Below, piece after piece: positions 1-8,310 of a stretch of DNA of 25,398 nucleotides. Position numbers and translations under genes: made by a program. Origin of the DNA: an uncultured Sulfurovum sp. (GTDB lineage: Bacteria; Campylobacterota; Campylobacteria; Campylobacterales; Sulfurovaceae). The DNA lies in NCBI GenBank assembly GCA_947313765.1, contig CAMZNQ010000110.1:1-25398 (forward strand), written 5' to 3'. How positions within the stretch are numbered: the first letter of the stretch is position 1; every line of letters starts with the position of its first letter. Under the pieces are notes generated by a model, which worked only from the letters and a program-made list of their open reading frames with translations, searched no databases and was not told where the DNA came from.

Positions 1-2791
1 ATGGCATATCCATGACCCTTGCAACATCACGAATGACACCTTTAGCAAGAAGCTTACCAAAAGTGATGATTTGAGCAACATTGACACGACCATATTGTTC
101 AATAACATAATCTAAAATCTCTTGCCGTCTTGCTTGACAAAAATCCATGTCAATATCTGGCATAGATACCCTTTCAGGGTTTAGAAAACGCTCAAATAGT
201 AGACCGTAGGGTAATGGGTCAATATCTGTAATCTCTAACGAGTATGCTACAAGGCTACCTGCTGCCGAGTTATGAACAATATAGTTAGTTGTTGTGTATG
301 AGTGGTCATCTTTTACTGTAAAATCATAAACTTTTATCTTCTCTTTTTTATGTTTAATGATTTTTCTTACTTTTAGCTTTATGTAATCTTTTTCTATCTT
401 ATATATATTTTGTCGCTCTTTTGGAATGTTATATATCGACCCATTAGATGGAAAATTGATGGTATAACAAGAGTTGCCCTCTTTTAGTTGTATGGAGGTT
501 AATACTCTTTTATCTTCTCTAAGAGTTGATGGTATGCCAACTTGAAATAGTAGCTTTCTAGTCTGCAAGGCAAGTTTTTTAGATACCGTTGTAATTTTTA
601 TTCTATTGTTGCTACAATATCCATCAGCAGAGATATATCCATCTAAAACTTCTAAAATTTCTTCTTTTGGTAGATTAAAAACAAAACTTGGTATATATTT
701 TGAATTGGATTCAAATCTATAATTACTAAATGTTTTTGCAAAAAAGGCATGTAGAAACTTATCATGAATATTTATATCTATAATATTTTTACTTTTTAAT
801 AGAGAGTAGTCATAACCATTCTCTTCTATAAAAGCTAGAGTCTCATCAATTCCATTTTTATCATCTTTATGAAATACAATAGATACAGATTTCCTTTTCA
901 TATCTTTTCTAATATGACCATCTCCTATCCATCTTCCTAAAAATTTTCTAAAGTAGTAACTATTCTGTAGATATCTTTTAACTCTTCTTTGATTTAACTC
1001 ATCAATATAGTTAACCCAATCATCTGTAGATTTAAATCTTTGTAGAATATAGCTCTCTATATCTTGAACTGTCTCTTTTTTGATATTTACATCTATACCT
1101 ATTAACTGTTTATAATATTTTTTTATCGTTGCTTTTGTTTTTTTTACTCTTTTTGATAAATCTTTAATGCTAAAATCATGTTTTTTATTTTGAGAATAGT
1201 TATATATTAGGTATCCATTCTCCTCTCTATAATCTTTTTTATAAAAATTTAATAAATCAAACTCATAAATCTTTTTAATAGTATATTTCGGAATAGGCAT
1301 AACCAACCAATCTTTAGTTGTAATATCTTCTGCCTCTCTCCACTCATCATCTCCCATATATATTTCATGGTCTTTTGTAAGTTTAATATTATTAATCAAA
1401 TCTCCATAAAATGTAGAGATAGTTAACAACTCCTCTTCTGTCTCATACTCAAAACATTCTGTTACCTCTTTAGGATGATTGTTATGAGTTAGGATGGTAT
1501 CTCCTACTTCTATCTTATCTATATGTTTTGTTTTAATCTCTTCTTTATCTATGGTATATACTAAAGCATCTTTTGTTAAACATCCACGCCCTGGCCCTAC
1601 AGGAATACCCATTTTTTTGGCTTGAATAACAAATTCCCAAACAATGAGCATGTAGCCAGGGAACTTCATATTGTTAATAATATCTATCTCAACTTGCAAT
1701 CTATCACGGTACTCTTGGTGTTTCTCTTCTGGAACTATTTTGAGTCTCTTCTCTAGCCCCTTTTTTGATAGGTGTATAAATAGAACCTTATCGTTCTCTA
1801 GTGAATACTCTCTATCTTCAGGAAGTTTTAACCCCTCCTCCTCTGCCATCTCTCTAGCAAATTTAAAGTTAGGTGGTGTTGGATTTCCAAGTTTAATCTC
1901 CAAGTTACACTTATTGGCAATCTCTTGAGTATTCTCTATGGCTTCTGGAATATCAGCAAAAAGTTTAGCCATCTCTTGGGGAGATTTAACATAGAATTCA
2001 TGAACAGAGTGACGTAAACGGTTTGGGTCATCGTATAGTTTGTTCATTGCAATACACATAAAAGCCTCATGTGCTTCAGCATCTTTTTGCAATGTATAGT
2101 GGGTATCATTGGTAGCAATAATCTTTATTCCCGTCTCTTGACTAAGTTGAATAATCTGTTTGTCAATATTATATTGATGGTCAATCCCATGACGCATAAT
2201 CTCCATATAGAAATCATCACCAAAAACCTCTTTGTACCTAAGAGCTACTTTTTTTGCCTCCTGATAACCCATTGCACCATTTTTAACATTTCTTTCACTC
2301 AAATTTAAGTGCCAGTTAATCTCTCCTTGTAGACAAGCAGAGGAGCATATTAACCCCTCACTATTATCTTTTAACATCTTCCAGTTAATTCTTGGGTAGT
2401 AGTAGAAACCATTCATATATGCTTGTGAGCTAAGATACATAAGATTTTTATATCCAGTATCATTTTTAGCATATAGACATAAGTGAAACCGTTTTCTTGT
2501 CGATTTATCTCCTATCTCATCTTCATTATGGATATAAGCCTCCATACCAATAATAGGTTTAATGCCATGTTTTTTCATCTCATTATAGAATGTAATTGTT
2601 CCAAACATATTTCCATGGTCTGTCATTGCAACAGAATCCATTCCTAACTCTTTTATCTTTTTAGCTAAAACTGGTATCTTATTTGCTCCATCAAGCATTG
2701 AAAATTCAGTATGAAGGTGTAGATGGGTAAATTTGATTTTATTTTTCATAAATAAAGTTTCTTGTGGTAAATCTTCTGGTTCTTGTGACAT
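1..2791 (-). CDS. dnaE: DNA polymerase III subunit alpha, with in-frame intein; 3' end beyond window
   Basis: This gene encodes the replicative polymerase subunit. About 930 codons are visible and the frame is open to the left edge. The start is ATG at 2791, preceded by AAAGG about 8 bases upstream; a second ATG lies 14 codons in. The N-extein (403 residues) opens with a PHP domain: HLHTEFS around residues 25-31 and TDHGN around 57-61. It runs up to the palm motif VGPGRG. Translation then enters an intein (269-1582) and resumes with [28 protein letters not shown] and [14 protein letters not shown]. The PDIDMDF segment carries the catalytic aspartate pair of the C-family polymerase palm. The frame is uninterrupted through intein and exteins, so one precursor followed by protein splicing is expected. 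A TATATT box at 2831-2836 (complement) may be its promoter. The gene lies downstream of the zor-like cassette on the same strand. Identification is very secure. Confidence 0.97.
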   Translation of the reverse strand, partial: MSQEPEDLPQETLFMKNKIKFTHLHLHTEFSMLDGANKIPVLAKKIKELGMDSVAMTDHGNMFGTITFYNEMKKHGIKPIIGMEAYIHNEDEIGDKSTRKRFHLCLYAKNDTGYKNLMYLSSQAYMNGFYYYPRINWKMLKDNSEGLICSSACLQGEINWHLNLSERNVKNGAMGYQEAKKVALRYKEVFGDDFYMEIMRHGIDHQYNIDKQIIQLSQETGIKIIATNDTHYTLQKDAEAHEAFMCIAMNKLYDDPNRLRHSVHEFYVKSPQEMAKLFADIPEAIENTQEIANKCNLEIKLGNPTPPNFKFAREMAEEEGLKLPEDREYSLENDKVLFIHLSKKGLEKRLKIVPEEKHQEYRDRLQVEIDIINNMKFPGYMLIVWEFVIQAKKMGIPVGPGRGCLTKDALVYTIDKEEIKTKHIDKIEVGDTILTHNNHPKEVTECFEYETEEELLTISTFYGDLINNIKLTKDHEIYMGDDEWREAEDITTKDWLVMPIPKYTIKKIYEFDLLNFYKKDYREENGYLIYNYSQNKKHDFSIKDLSKRVKKTKATIKKYYKQLIGIDVNIKKETVQDIESYILQRFKSTDDWVNYIDELNQRRVKRYLQNSYYFRKFLGRWIGDGHIRKDMKRKSVSIVFHKDDKNGIDETLAFIEENGYDYSLLKSKNIIDINIHDKFLHAFFAKTFSNYRFESNSKYIPSFVFNLPKEEILEVLDGYISADGYCSNNRIKITTVSKKLALQTRKLLFQVGIPSTLREDKRVLTSIQLKEGNSCYTINFPSNGSIYNIPKERQNIYKIEKDYIKLKVRKIIKHKKEKIKVYDFTVKDDHSYTTTNYIVHNSAAGSLVAYSLEITDIDPLPYGLLFERFLNPERVSMPDIDMDFCQARRQEILDYVIEQYGRVNVAQIITFGKLLAKGVIRDVARVMDMP
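269..1582 (-). mobile_element. DnaE intein with LAGLIDADG homing endonuclease (438 residues)
   Basis: This is a class 1 intein inserted in frame between GPGRG and SAAGSL of DnaE. Residue 1 is Cys, the last two residues are His-Asn (438), and the +1 extein residue is Ser. Block A starts [10 protein letters not shown]. Block B is LTKDHEIYM, with Thr69 and His72 in the TxxH arrangement. Block F is [12 protein letters not shown] (418-429) and block G is NYIVHN (433-438). Between the splicing halves lie two LAGLIDADG helices: FLGRWIGDG (214-222, Asp221) and [11 protein letters not shown] (311-321, Asp320). Both acidic catalytic residues are present, so the endonuclease may still be active. Residues about 105-210 are an extra region that includes a helix-turn-helix-like stretch (136-162). 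The DNA is visibly richer in A/T than the flanking exteins, which suits horizontal origin. Boundaries follow exactly from the extein homology and the splice-junction residues. Confidence 0.95.
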
Positions 2792-2830
2792 GAATTTGCC
2801 TTTAAAATTGTTAAGTTTTATTTTAAAAAC

Positions 2831-2836
2831 AATATA
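2831..2836 (-). promoter_or_regulatory. Candidate -10 box for dnaE
   Basis: On the minus strand this reads TATATT within GTTATATTGTTTTT, about 40 bases before the dnaE start, in the 92-base gap after the HNH gene. No -35 is evident, which is normal for Campylobacterota sigma-70 promoters. It was judged by eye only. Confidence 0.4.
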
Positions 2837-2883
2837 ACATATCTTTTTAAAGGGATAGATAAAAAGGATTTTTACAATTAACT

Positions 2884-3726
2884 CTATCTATTTTTGAAAT
2901 TATCTAAAAACTCCCTATATTTTTCGCTAGATTTGATTCTTTGATGATAAATATCAACTTCTGAATGACATTTTATGCACAATACTCTCAAATTTTCATC
3001 TTGGTTATTATTTTTATCTCCATTTTGATGATGTGTATGAATAAAAGACTCTTCATATTTAGTTTGAGCTTTCCAACCACAATCTTGACAACAATAGTTC
3101 TCTCTTCTTTTAATTTTATTGGATATCTCTCTCCAATTTGATACATATACATCTGGCACTGCATCTTCTCCCATCTCTAAAGATGATGTATCAAGAGTTC
3201 CAAAAATAGAACTATTTTGTTTGTGAAAATCCTGAAGATTAAAGTTTTCAACATCATAATCAGAGGCGAACTGTTTTCCAAGAAATTTTTTAAGACAATT
3301 TTTACAAATATTTAACTTTTGATTATCTCTTTGTTCTAAAATCTTACCTTGATAATCATTAAATATATAAAAAAAAGTTCCATCATCTCTATTATTAATC
3401 TTATATCTATGTCTACGACCAGTATCAAACATTTGTGAGATAGTATTGCATCTATATATATGATATTTATATATATCTCTTGGCTCTATGTTGGCTAAAG
3501 AGGCTCTATCTATGGATTTTACAGCTATATATAGATTTACTTTAACTACTGTTCCATCAGGAAGAGTATCAAATAGTTCCCCATTAGCTCCAACAATAAT
3601 ATCTGCAAGAGAGGTTATGTTTTTACCCTCTGTCGCCAATAACTCTTTTGCTTTTATCAACTCTCTTTTTGTAATTGATTTAACTACATCTAAAAAGGTA
3701 TCAAATTTGGGAAAATTAAACTCCAC
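2884..3726 (-). CDS. HNH endonuclease, candidate ZorE-like effector of a Zorya defence cassette
   Basis: The protein has 280 residues with a C-terminal HNH nuclease domain. A zinc pair sits at YCCQDCGW (Cys212/213 and Cys216). The core [13 protein letters not shown] (229-241) supplies His232/233 and the asparagines, and [11 protein letters not shown] (247-256) supplies the second Cys pair and His254. HNH enzymes cut or nick DNA. Residues 1-200 match nothing I recognise, but contain an extra ICKNC pair (Cys141, Cys144) that could bind zinc. The start is GTG at 3726, sharing one base with the zorB-like stop (TAGTG), so translation is probably coupled. Position behind the channel gene pair is that of zorE in type II Zorya, where an HNH protein is the nuclease effector. 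The HNH domain is certain. Equivalence to ZorE is inferred from context and needs a family search. A stand-alone HNH enzyme is the alternative. Confidence 0.85.
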   Translation of the reverse strand: MEFNFPKFDTFLDVVKSITKRELIKAKELLATEGKNITSLADIIVGANGELFDTLPDGTVVKVNLYIAVKSIDRASLANIEPRDIYKYHIYRCNTISQMFDTGRRHRYKINNRDDGTFFYIFNDYQGKILEQRDNQKLNICKNCLKKFLGKQFASDYDVENFNLQDFHKQNSSIFGTLDTSSLEMGEDAVPDVYVSNWREISNKIKRRENYCCQDCGWKAQTKYEESFIHTHHQNGDKNNNQDENLRVLCIKCHSEVDIYHQRIKSSEKYREFLDNFKNR

Positions 3727-4418
3727 TACTCTGACACCTCTAAGATTTTATATATTTTATCTTCTGTTTTCATCTGTATCTTAAACTCTACTCTTCTTGA
3801 TTTAATCATATCTGGAATAGTTCTATTTTTATCTACATATTTCATTTTTGCAAATGCCATACCATTTGCACGAAGATGTCTCTCTAACCAACCCTTTTCA
3901 GATTGCATAGATATATTTTTTATTGAGTAGCAGTATGCTAATACATTATTTGCTCTTGATTGAGAAAGAGACATATTTTTTAGATATATATCTTCTCTTG
4001 AATAAGCTCCTTTCCAACTATTTGAAGTGTGTCCCTCTATTCTAACCTCATCTATCTCATCTCTATATTTATTTGATGATAAGATAGCTATATATCTTGG
4101 AAAAAAGTCATTCAATATCCTTTTAAAAGCTATCTTTAATTTAGATTTTCCACTCTCAAAGAGTACACTTGGAGAGTTGAAGACTACTGCATTATCTTTT
4201 GTAATCTCTGCATCCCATTTTTCTAAATCAGAATAGAATTCAATGTTTAAGTCTCTATTTAACTCTCTTTTGTCTTTATTATAGGTAATTGCTATCTCTT
4301 TTATCTTCTCTTTATCACTCTGAACCTCTATCATAAAACTTATGGCAATAAACATAAAGATAAGCATCAATCCAGACATCATATCCGATATACTCATCCA
4401 CTCACTATTGGATTTCAT
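3726..4418 (-). CDS. zorB: ZorB-like protein: MotB-type membrane anchor with OmpA-like peptidoglycan-binding domain
   Basis: The protein has 230 residues. One N-terminal membrane helix (about 11-31) begins SISDMMSGLMLIFMFIAI. Asp12 sits where MotB and ZorB carry the proton-path aspartate, and the D-x-M-S-G-L spacing is typical of ZorB. A linker leads to an OmpA/MotB C-terminal domain (about 75-215): IEGHTSNSW (127-135), LSQSRANNV (151-159), LRANGMAFA (182-190) and SRRVEFKI (207-214), which should bind peptidoglycan. The start ATG overlaps the zorA-like stop by four bases (ATGA), and the end overlaps the HNH start by one. In Zorya, ZorB anchors the ZorA pentamer to the cell wall in a proton-driven inner-membrane complex. 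A flagellar MotB or TolR role is less likely, because no flagellar genes are present and an endonuclease follows. The family call is strong and the Zorya assignment rests on the three-gene context. Confidence 0.88.
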   Translation of the reverse strand: MKSNSEWMSISDMMSGLMLIFMFIAISFMIEVQSDKEKIKEIAITYNKDKRELNRDLNIEFYSDLEKWDAEITKDNAVVFNSPSVLFESGKSKLKIAFKRILNDFFPRYIAILSSNKYRDEIDEVRIEGHTSNSWKGAYSREDIYLKNMSLSQSRANNVLAYCYSIKNISMQSEKGWLERHLRANGMAFAKMKYVDKNRTIPDMIKSRRVEFKIQMKTEDKIYKILEVSE

Positions 4419-5731
4419 CTCTTTATACCATCTTTATAGCTATCCATAATCTTCTCATAATCCTTTTGGAAACTATTGGTTAAAGATGTCAATCCACTAT
4501 TTAATGCCTCTAGTGAAACTTTTAATGCTGTTGGTATCTGTACTCCTATATCTTTAAAATATTTTGATATCTGCTCTAGCTCCTTAACCCTCTCTTCAAT
4601 CTCTATATTGACTCTTTTTGTATCATTTATCTGTTTTCTATTTTCATCTTTAATATGTTGTGTAAGAGAGCTAAATTCATCTTTTGTTTTAGATATATTA
4701 TTGGTAATAGAAGAGAACATATTTTCTGCACTACTACTTAGATTTGAATAGGTTTTTAGATGTTTTCCAAGCTCCTCTATCTGCTTATCATAGGTAAATA
4801 TAATCTCTTGCAATTGAGCATATATCATTAAGACATCTTCATTTTTAGATGCGATAATTTCAAAGCTATCTTTTGATTTTTCAATAGATAAATTGGATAA
4901 TTGGAGATGATTATCTATATTTTCTATATGGGTTTTATAGTTATCTTGCCATTTAAGAAGATTTACTACCGATTCATTTAGCTTAACAAAGTTTTCACCA
5001 AATTGAGACTGTAACTCTTGGTTAAACTCCTCTATAACCTGTTTTAGTGCATTTATTATCTCTTCTGTTGCCCCTTTTGATAACTTCTCTATGGCTATCT
5101 CTAAAGATTGGTTCATTTTTTTAAAATGACCATCTAATACAAATAGAAGTGCCTCACTATCTCTACTCCAACTTTCTGTCTGCTCTTTTATTAAACCTTG
5201 TAGAACTACAATATCTCTCTCTACTGTTTTTAATCTCTCCAAAGAGTCCAATTTGATTGATACCTCTTTCATAATATCTCTACTATCTATCTCTATGGTT
5301 CTTAATCTCTCTAGCTCTCCAATAACTCTATCATTACCATCTGCATTATCTAGTTTCTCTAAAGAGTCTAATTTAGATGAAATTTCAAGAAGTATTTTTG
5401 ATTGTTCTGTTGAATCATCAAGATTTACAGTAAATATTCGTTGAAGAACAGATAGGAAAAGAGCTACACCCATACCAACTATTGATGTGAAAAAGGCTGT
5501 TTTTAATCCAATCAAAATTGTATTTATACTATCTTTCATATTGGCAGGATTAAAATCTTGAAGTCCCATAAATATACCAATAAATGTACCTAAAACACCT
5601 AAACTAACAATTTGACTCTTTAAATCTTTTTTAAAAACAACATCTATAATAGCTAAAATAGCTATAGCTAAAACAATGGTTAAATTAATGGGATTAGTTA
5701 ATGAGTCACTCATAATATCAATTATTATCAT
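4415..5731 (-). CDS. zorA: ZorA-like protein: MotA/TolQ/ExbB-type proton channel with long coiled-coil tail
   Basis: The protein has 438 residues. Membrane segments lie at about 14-33, 40-57 and 70-99. The conserved channel sequence SLGVLGTFIGIFMGLQDF (43-60) is followed by SINTILIGLKTAFFTSIVGMGVALFL (from 68), which is characteristic of MotA/TolQ/ExbB proteins and especially ZorA. Residues from about 105 to the end are heptad-rich, charged coiled coil, matching the cytoplasmic tail of ZorA that is thought to carry the infection signal. Flagellar MotA lacks such a tail. The start ATG at 5731 follows an AAGAAG stretch; a second in-frame ATG (MSDSLTN) is seven codons in. It is the first gene of the cassette, its stop overlaps the zorB-like start, and it diverges from lysA. 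Its likely role is the rotor or stator ring of a proton-driven anti-phage sensor. Confidence is high for the family and good for ZorA specifically. Confidence 0.88.
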   Translation of the reverse strand: MIIIDIMSDSLTNPINLTIVLAIAILAIIDVVFKKDLKSQIVSLGVLGTFIGIFMGLQDFNPANMKDSINTILIGLKTAFFTSIVGMGVALFLSVLQRIFTVNLDDSTEQSKILLEISSKLDSLEKLDNADGNDRVIGELERLRTIEIDSRDIMKEVSIKLDSLERLKTVERDIVVLQGLIKEQTESWSRDSEALLFVLDGHFKKMNQSLEIAIEKLSKGATEEIINALKQVIEEFNQELQSQFGENFVKLNESVVNLLKWQDNYKTHIENIDNHLQLSNLSIEKSKDSFEIIASKNEDVLMIYAQLQEIIFTYDKQIEELGKHLKTYSNLSSSAENMFSSITNNISKTKDEFSSLTQHIKDENRKQINDTKRVNIEIEERVKELEQISKYFKDIGVQIPTALKVSLEALNSGLTSLTNSFQKDYEKIMDSYKDGIKR

Positions 5732-5749
5732 ATATCTTCTTTTTTTTAA

Positions 5750-5755
5750 ATTTTA
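5750..5755 (-). promoter_or_regulatory. Candidate extended -10 for the zor-like cassette
   Basis: The minus strand reads TGATAAAAT close ahead of the zorA-like start, giving a very short leader. A second TATAAT-like box lies at 5852-5857 (complement). The region between is dominated by A and T runs. Either could serve, and neither was tested. Confidence 0.3.
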
Positions 5756-5899
5756 TCACTTTTTGATTCATTTTTATGAAAAAAAAAATTAAGAAAAAAA
5801 TAATAATTTTTTTAAATAAAATAGTTACTTTTAGGAACACTATTTTTTAATATTATATTTTATATACAGAAATAATTGAATAATTTTTTAAAACTTAAA

Positions 5900-5917
5900 T
5901 TAAGGTTGAAACCTTAA
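5900..5917. repeat. Palindrome TTAAGGTTGAAACCTTAA upstream of lysA
   Basis: There are two perfect 8-base arms (5900-5907 and 5910-5917) around a GA centre. It lies about 35 bases upstream of the proposed lysA -10 box. It could be an operator or a small hairpin. No T-run follows on either strand at terminator distance, so an intrinsic terminator is unlikely. Confidence 0.55.
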
Positions 5918-5952
5918 AAAATCTTATTAACCATCTATAACCAAATTTTAGG

Positions 5953-5958
5953 TAGAAT
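5953..5958 (+). promoter_or_regulatory. Candidate -10 box for the lysA operon
   Basis: TAGAAT within TTTTAGGTAGAATCGCG fits the Campylobacterota -10 pattern and lies 33 bases before the lysA start. The -35 region is only AT-rich. Confidence 0.5.
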
Positions 5959-5991
5959 CGCGACAATTATAAAAAGAGGAACTGATTTATT

Positions 5992-7215
5992 ATGAGTTTA
6001 GATATAACTACCTTAGTTAAAAAATATAACACCCCACTTTATATTTATGATTTTAACAATATTACAAATAGATATGAAGAGCTAAAAGGTGCTTTTGGTG
6101 GGAAAAAATCCTTAGTAGCTTATGCTGTCAAATCAAACTCAAACTTGGCTGTTATCCGTCATCTAGCCAATCTTGGAGCTGGTGCTGATTGTGTTAGTAT
6201 TGGAGAGGTTAATCGTGCTTTAAAAGCAGGGGTTAAAAAATATCGTATCATCTTTTCAGGTGTAGGAAAGAGAGACTCTGAGATTAGAGAGGCTTTAGAG
6301 AGAGATATTTTACTAATCAACTTAGAGAGTGAAGCAGAGATGAAACGGGTTGAGATGATAGCCAAAGAGTTAAATGTTGAAGCTAGAATCTCTATCCGTG
6401 TAAATCCAAATGTTGACCCAAAAACACACCCATACATCTCAACAGGTTTACATGAAAACAAATTTGGAGTTAGTTTAGATAGTGCAAAGAGGATGTATAT
6501 ATATGCAAAAAAATCTGAACATCTAAATCCAATAGGTATCCATTTTCACATAGGCTCTCAACTTACAGAACTCTCTCCAATCACAGAGGCTTGTGGAATT
6601 GTAGCTGATTTAGTTCGTTCACTAGATGCAATTGGTATTGATATTAAATTTTTTGATGTTGGTGGAGGATTAGGTGTGGTCTATGATGATGAGACAACCA
6701 TTAGACCTGCCGATTATGCTAAAGCTATATTATCTCAAATAAAAGGTTTAGATGTCACTATTTTAAGTGAACCAGGTAGATATATGATGGCAAATGCTGG
6801 TATATTTTTAACCTCTGTTCTATATGAAAAGGTTAATGGAAAAAAACGTTTTGTTATTGTTGATGGAGCGATGAATGACCTATTACGTCCAAGTCTATAT
6901 GGTGCTTACCATAAAATAGAAGCTATTAGAAAAGAGGGAGAAGAGAAGTCTATAGCTGATGTAGTTGGACCTGTATGTGAGAGTGGAGATTTTTTAGGAA
7001 AAAATGTGATGTTGCCTAAAATGAATCATCATGATATTTTGGTAGTCCACTCAGCAGGTGCTTACGGTTTTACAATGTCTAGTAACTACAACACAAGAGG
7101 ACGCTCTGCTGAGGTAGCAATTTTTGATGGAAAAGATTATCTTATTCGTGAGCGTGAAACATTTGAAGACCAAATAAGATTAGAAGAGAGTTGCGATAGC
7201 AATTGGCAATCGTAG
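5992..7215 (+). CDS. lysA: Diaminopimelate decarboxylase
   Basis: This enzyme catalyses the last step of lysine synthesis, converting meso-diaminopimelate to L-lysine with pyridoxal phosphate in the cytoplasm. It has 407 residues, the usual length for a fold-type III decarboxylase. YAVKSNS (44-50) holds the PLP lysine, Lys47. Further markers are HFHIGSQ, GGGLGVVYDDE, the phosphate-binding EPGRY, and CESGDFLG, whose Cys and following residues complete the dimer active site. AGAGGA precedes the ATG by about ten bases. It is the first gene of a plus-strand run with pheA (27-base gap), hisC, dxs and metK, and is divergent from the defence cassette. The lysA-pheA-hisC order is shared with Campylobacter. 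Nothing is unusual. Confidence 0.97.
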   Translation: MSLDITTLVKKYNTPLYIYDFNNITNRYEELKGAFGGKKSLVAYAVKSNSNLAVIRHLANLGAGADCVSIGEVNRALKAGVKKYRIIFSGVGKRDSEIREALERDILLINLESEAEMKRVEMIAKELNVEARISIRVNPNVDPKTHPYISTGLHENKFGVSLDSAKRMYIYAKKSEHLNPIGIHFHIGSQLTELSPITEACGIVADLVRSLDAIGIDIKFFDVGGGLGVVYDDETTIRPADYAKAILSQIKGLDVTILSEPGRYMMANAGIFLTSVLYEKVNGKKRFVIVDGAMNDLLRPSLYGAYHKIEAIRKEGEEKSIADVVGPVCESGDFLGKNVMLPKMNHHDILVVHSAGAYGFTMSSNYNTRGRSAEVAIFDGKDYLIRERETFEDQIRLEESCDSNWQS

Positions 7216-7242
7216 AGTTAGCAGTAATTAAGGAGATAGATT

Positions 7243-8301
7243 ATGACATTAGATGAATTACGTCTTAACATAGATAGTATTGATGACCAACTTTTAGACC
7301 TATATAACAGAAGAATGGAACAGGTGTATATAGTTGGAGAGGTAAAAAATACAACAGGTACACCTATCTATCGTCCAGAGAGAGAACAAGCCATTTTAAA
7401 TCGCTTAAAAAAACAGAATAGTGGAAAACTAACAGATGAAGCAATAGATGCTCTCTTTTTGGAGCTTTTTGCTGTATCTAGGAATCTTGAACGCCCAGAG
7501 GCTATTGCATATCTAGGTCCAAAAGCATCATTTACACACCAAGTAGCAGAGAGTAGATTTGGAGCAATGAGTAGATATATTCCAATGGGTTCTATTGAAG
7601 CTGTATTTAGAGAGGTTAATCGTGGTACAGCAAAATTTGGTGTTATTCCTATTGAAAATTCATCTAATGGTATTGTTAGTAATACAATAAACTCTCTAAG
7701 AGAGTATAATCTAAAAATTATTGCAGAAGTCTTTATGGATATTCACCACACCTTAGCTACTCGTTGTGACTCCATTGAACAGATTAAGAAGATATACTCT
7801 AAAGATATTGCATTTGACCAATGTAGGATTTTTCTACAAGATTGTGGACTTGATGAGGTGGAGCTTATACCTATTGAATCGACAGCAAAAGCAGCAAAAC
7901 TTGCAATGGAAGAGGATTATTCAGCAGCAATATGTGCAGATGTTGCTGCAAAACTATACAACCTACCAATTCTTTTTAAAAATATTGAGGATTGCACTAA
8001 CAATAAGACCCGTTTTTTTGTTATAAGTAATTTTGATAATTTAGTATCAGGAAATGATAAGACATCTATATTAGTATATCTAAGAAATAAACCTGGAGCA
8101 TTAGTAGAGTTTCTAAATGATTTTGAAAGATGTGAAGTTAACTTAAACAAAATTAAATCACATATTGTAGAGGGTGAATCTATCTTTTTCATAGAGTTTG
8201 ATGGTCATCAAAAAGACTCACATATTATAGATATTATGGATAGGCACAAAGATGAGATTAAGATACTTGGCTCTTATATTAAAGAGAATGATGACATATA
8301 A
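7243..8301 (+). CDS. pheA: Bifunctional chorismate mutase / prephenate dehydratase
   Basis: This enzyme converts chorismate to prephenate and then to phenylpyruvate in phenylalanine synthesis. The 352 residues hold three domains. Residues 1-85 are an AroQ-type chorismate mutase (LRLNIDSIDDQLLDLYNRRM). Residues 87-262 are prephenate dehydratase (AYLGPKASFTHQ, PIENSSNGIV, and the catalytic NNKTRFFVI with Thr256-Arg257-Phe258). Residues 274-350 are an ACT regulatory domain. The ACT domain keeps PGAL (284-287), but the usual ESRP motif of the phenylalanine site reads KSHI (305-308), so feedback inhibition may be altered. AAGGAG precedes the start. Nine bases separate it from hisC, so they are surely co-transcribed. 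Confidence 0.96.
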   Translation: MTLDELRLNIDSIDDQLLDLYNRRMEQVYIVGEVKNTTGTPIYRPEREQAILNRLKKQNSGKLTDEAIDALFLELFAVSRNLERPEAIAYLGPKASFTHQVAESRFGAMSRYIPMGSIEAVFREVNRGTAKFGVIPIENSSNGIVSNTINSLREYNLKIIAEVFMDIHHTLATRCDSIEQIKKIYSKDIAFDQCRIFLQDCGLDEVELIPIESTAKAAKLAMEEDYSAAICADVAAKLYNLPILFKNIEDCTNNKTRFFVISNFDNLVSGNDKTSILVYLRNKPGALVEFLNDFERCEVNLNKIKSHIVEGESIFFIEFDGHQKDSHIIDIMDRHKDEIKILGSYIKENDDI

Positions 8302-8310
8302 GGATAAAAG

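Larger units (their letters stand above)
5732..5991. other. AT-rich divergent regulatory region between zorA-like gene and lysA
   Basis: These 260 bases contain no supportable gene. They hold long A and T tracts (about 5779-5820), an imperfect hairpin with arms 5818-5824 and 5840-5846, an 8-bp-arm palindrome at 5900-5917, and candidate promoters reading both ways. Confidence 0.7.

Noticed and set aside
269..1582. Insertion disrupting dnaE (pseudogene)
   Set aside because: The frame is open throughout and all intein splicing motifs are present, so the host protein should be restored by splicing.
1671..2308. Plus-strand open frames inside the dnaE region
   Set aside because: They are antisense to the strongly conserved DnaE coding sequence, with low-complexity Ser/Leu/Ile composition and no ribosome-binding site of note.
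2862..2900. Terminator between the HNH gene and dnaE
   Set aside because: Only a weak ATAGATA/TATCTAT pairing with a loop of about 20 bases is visible; not convincing.
2884..3726. HNH gene as a free-standing homing endonuclease linked to the intein
   Set aside because: The intein already carries its own LAGLIDADG nuclease. The HNH gene is translationally coupled to zorB, not to dnaE, and no intron or intein features surround it.
3726..5731. Flagellar stator genes motA and motB
   Set aside because: The MotA-like protein has a long coiled-coil tail absent from flagellar MotA, a nuclease gene is coupled to the pair, and no flagellar genes are nearby.
5818..5846. Terminator hairpin in the zorA/lysA intergenic region
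   Set aside because: The stem is seven AT-rich pairs with a 15-base loop, and no gene reads into it from the left on the plus strand.
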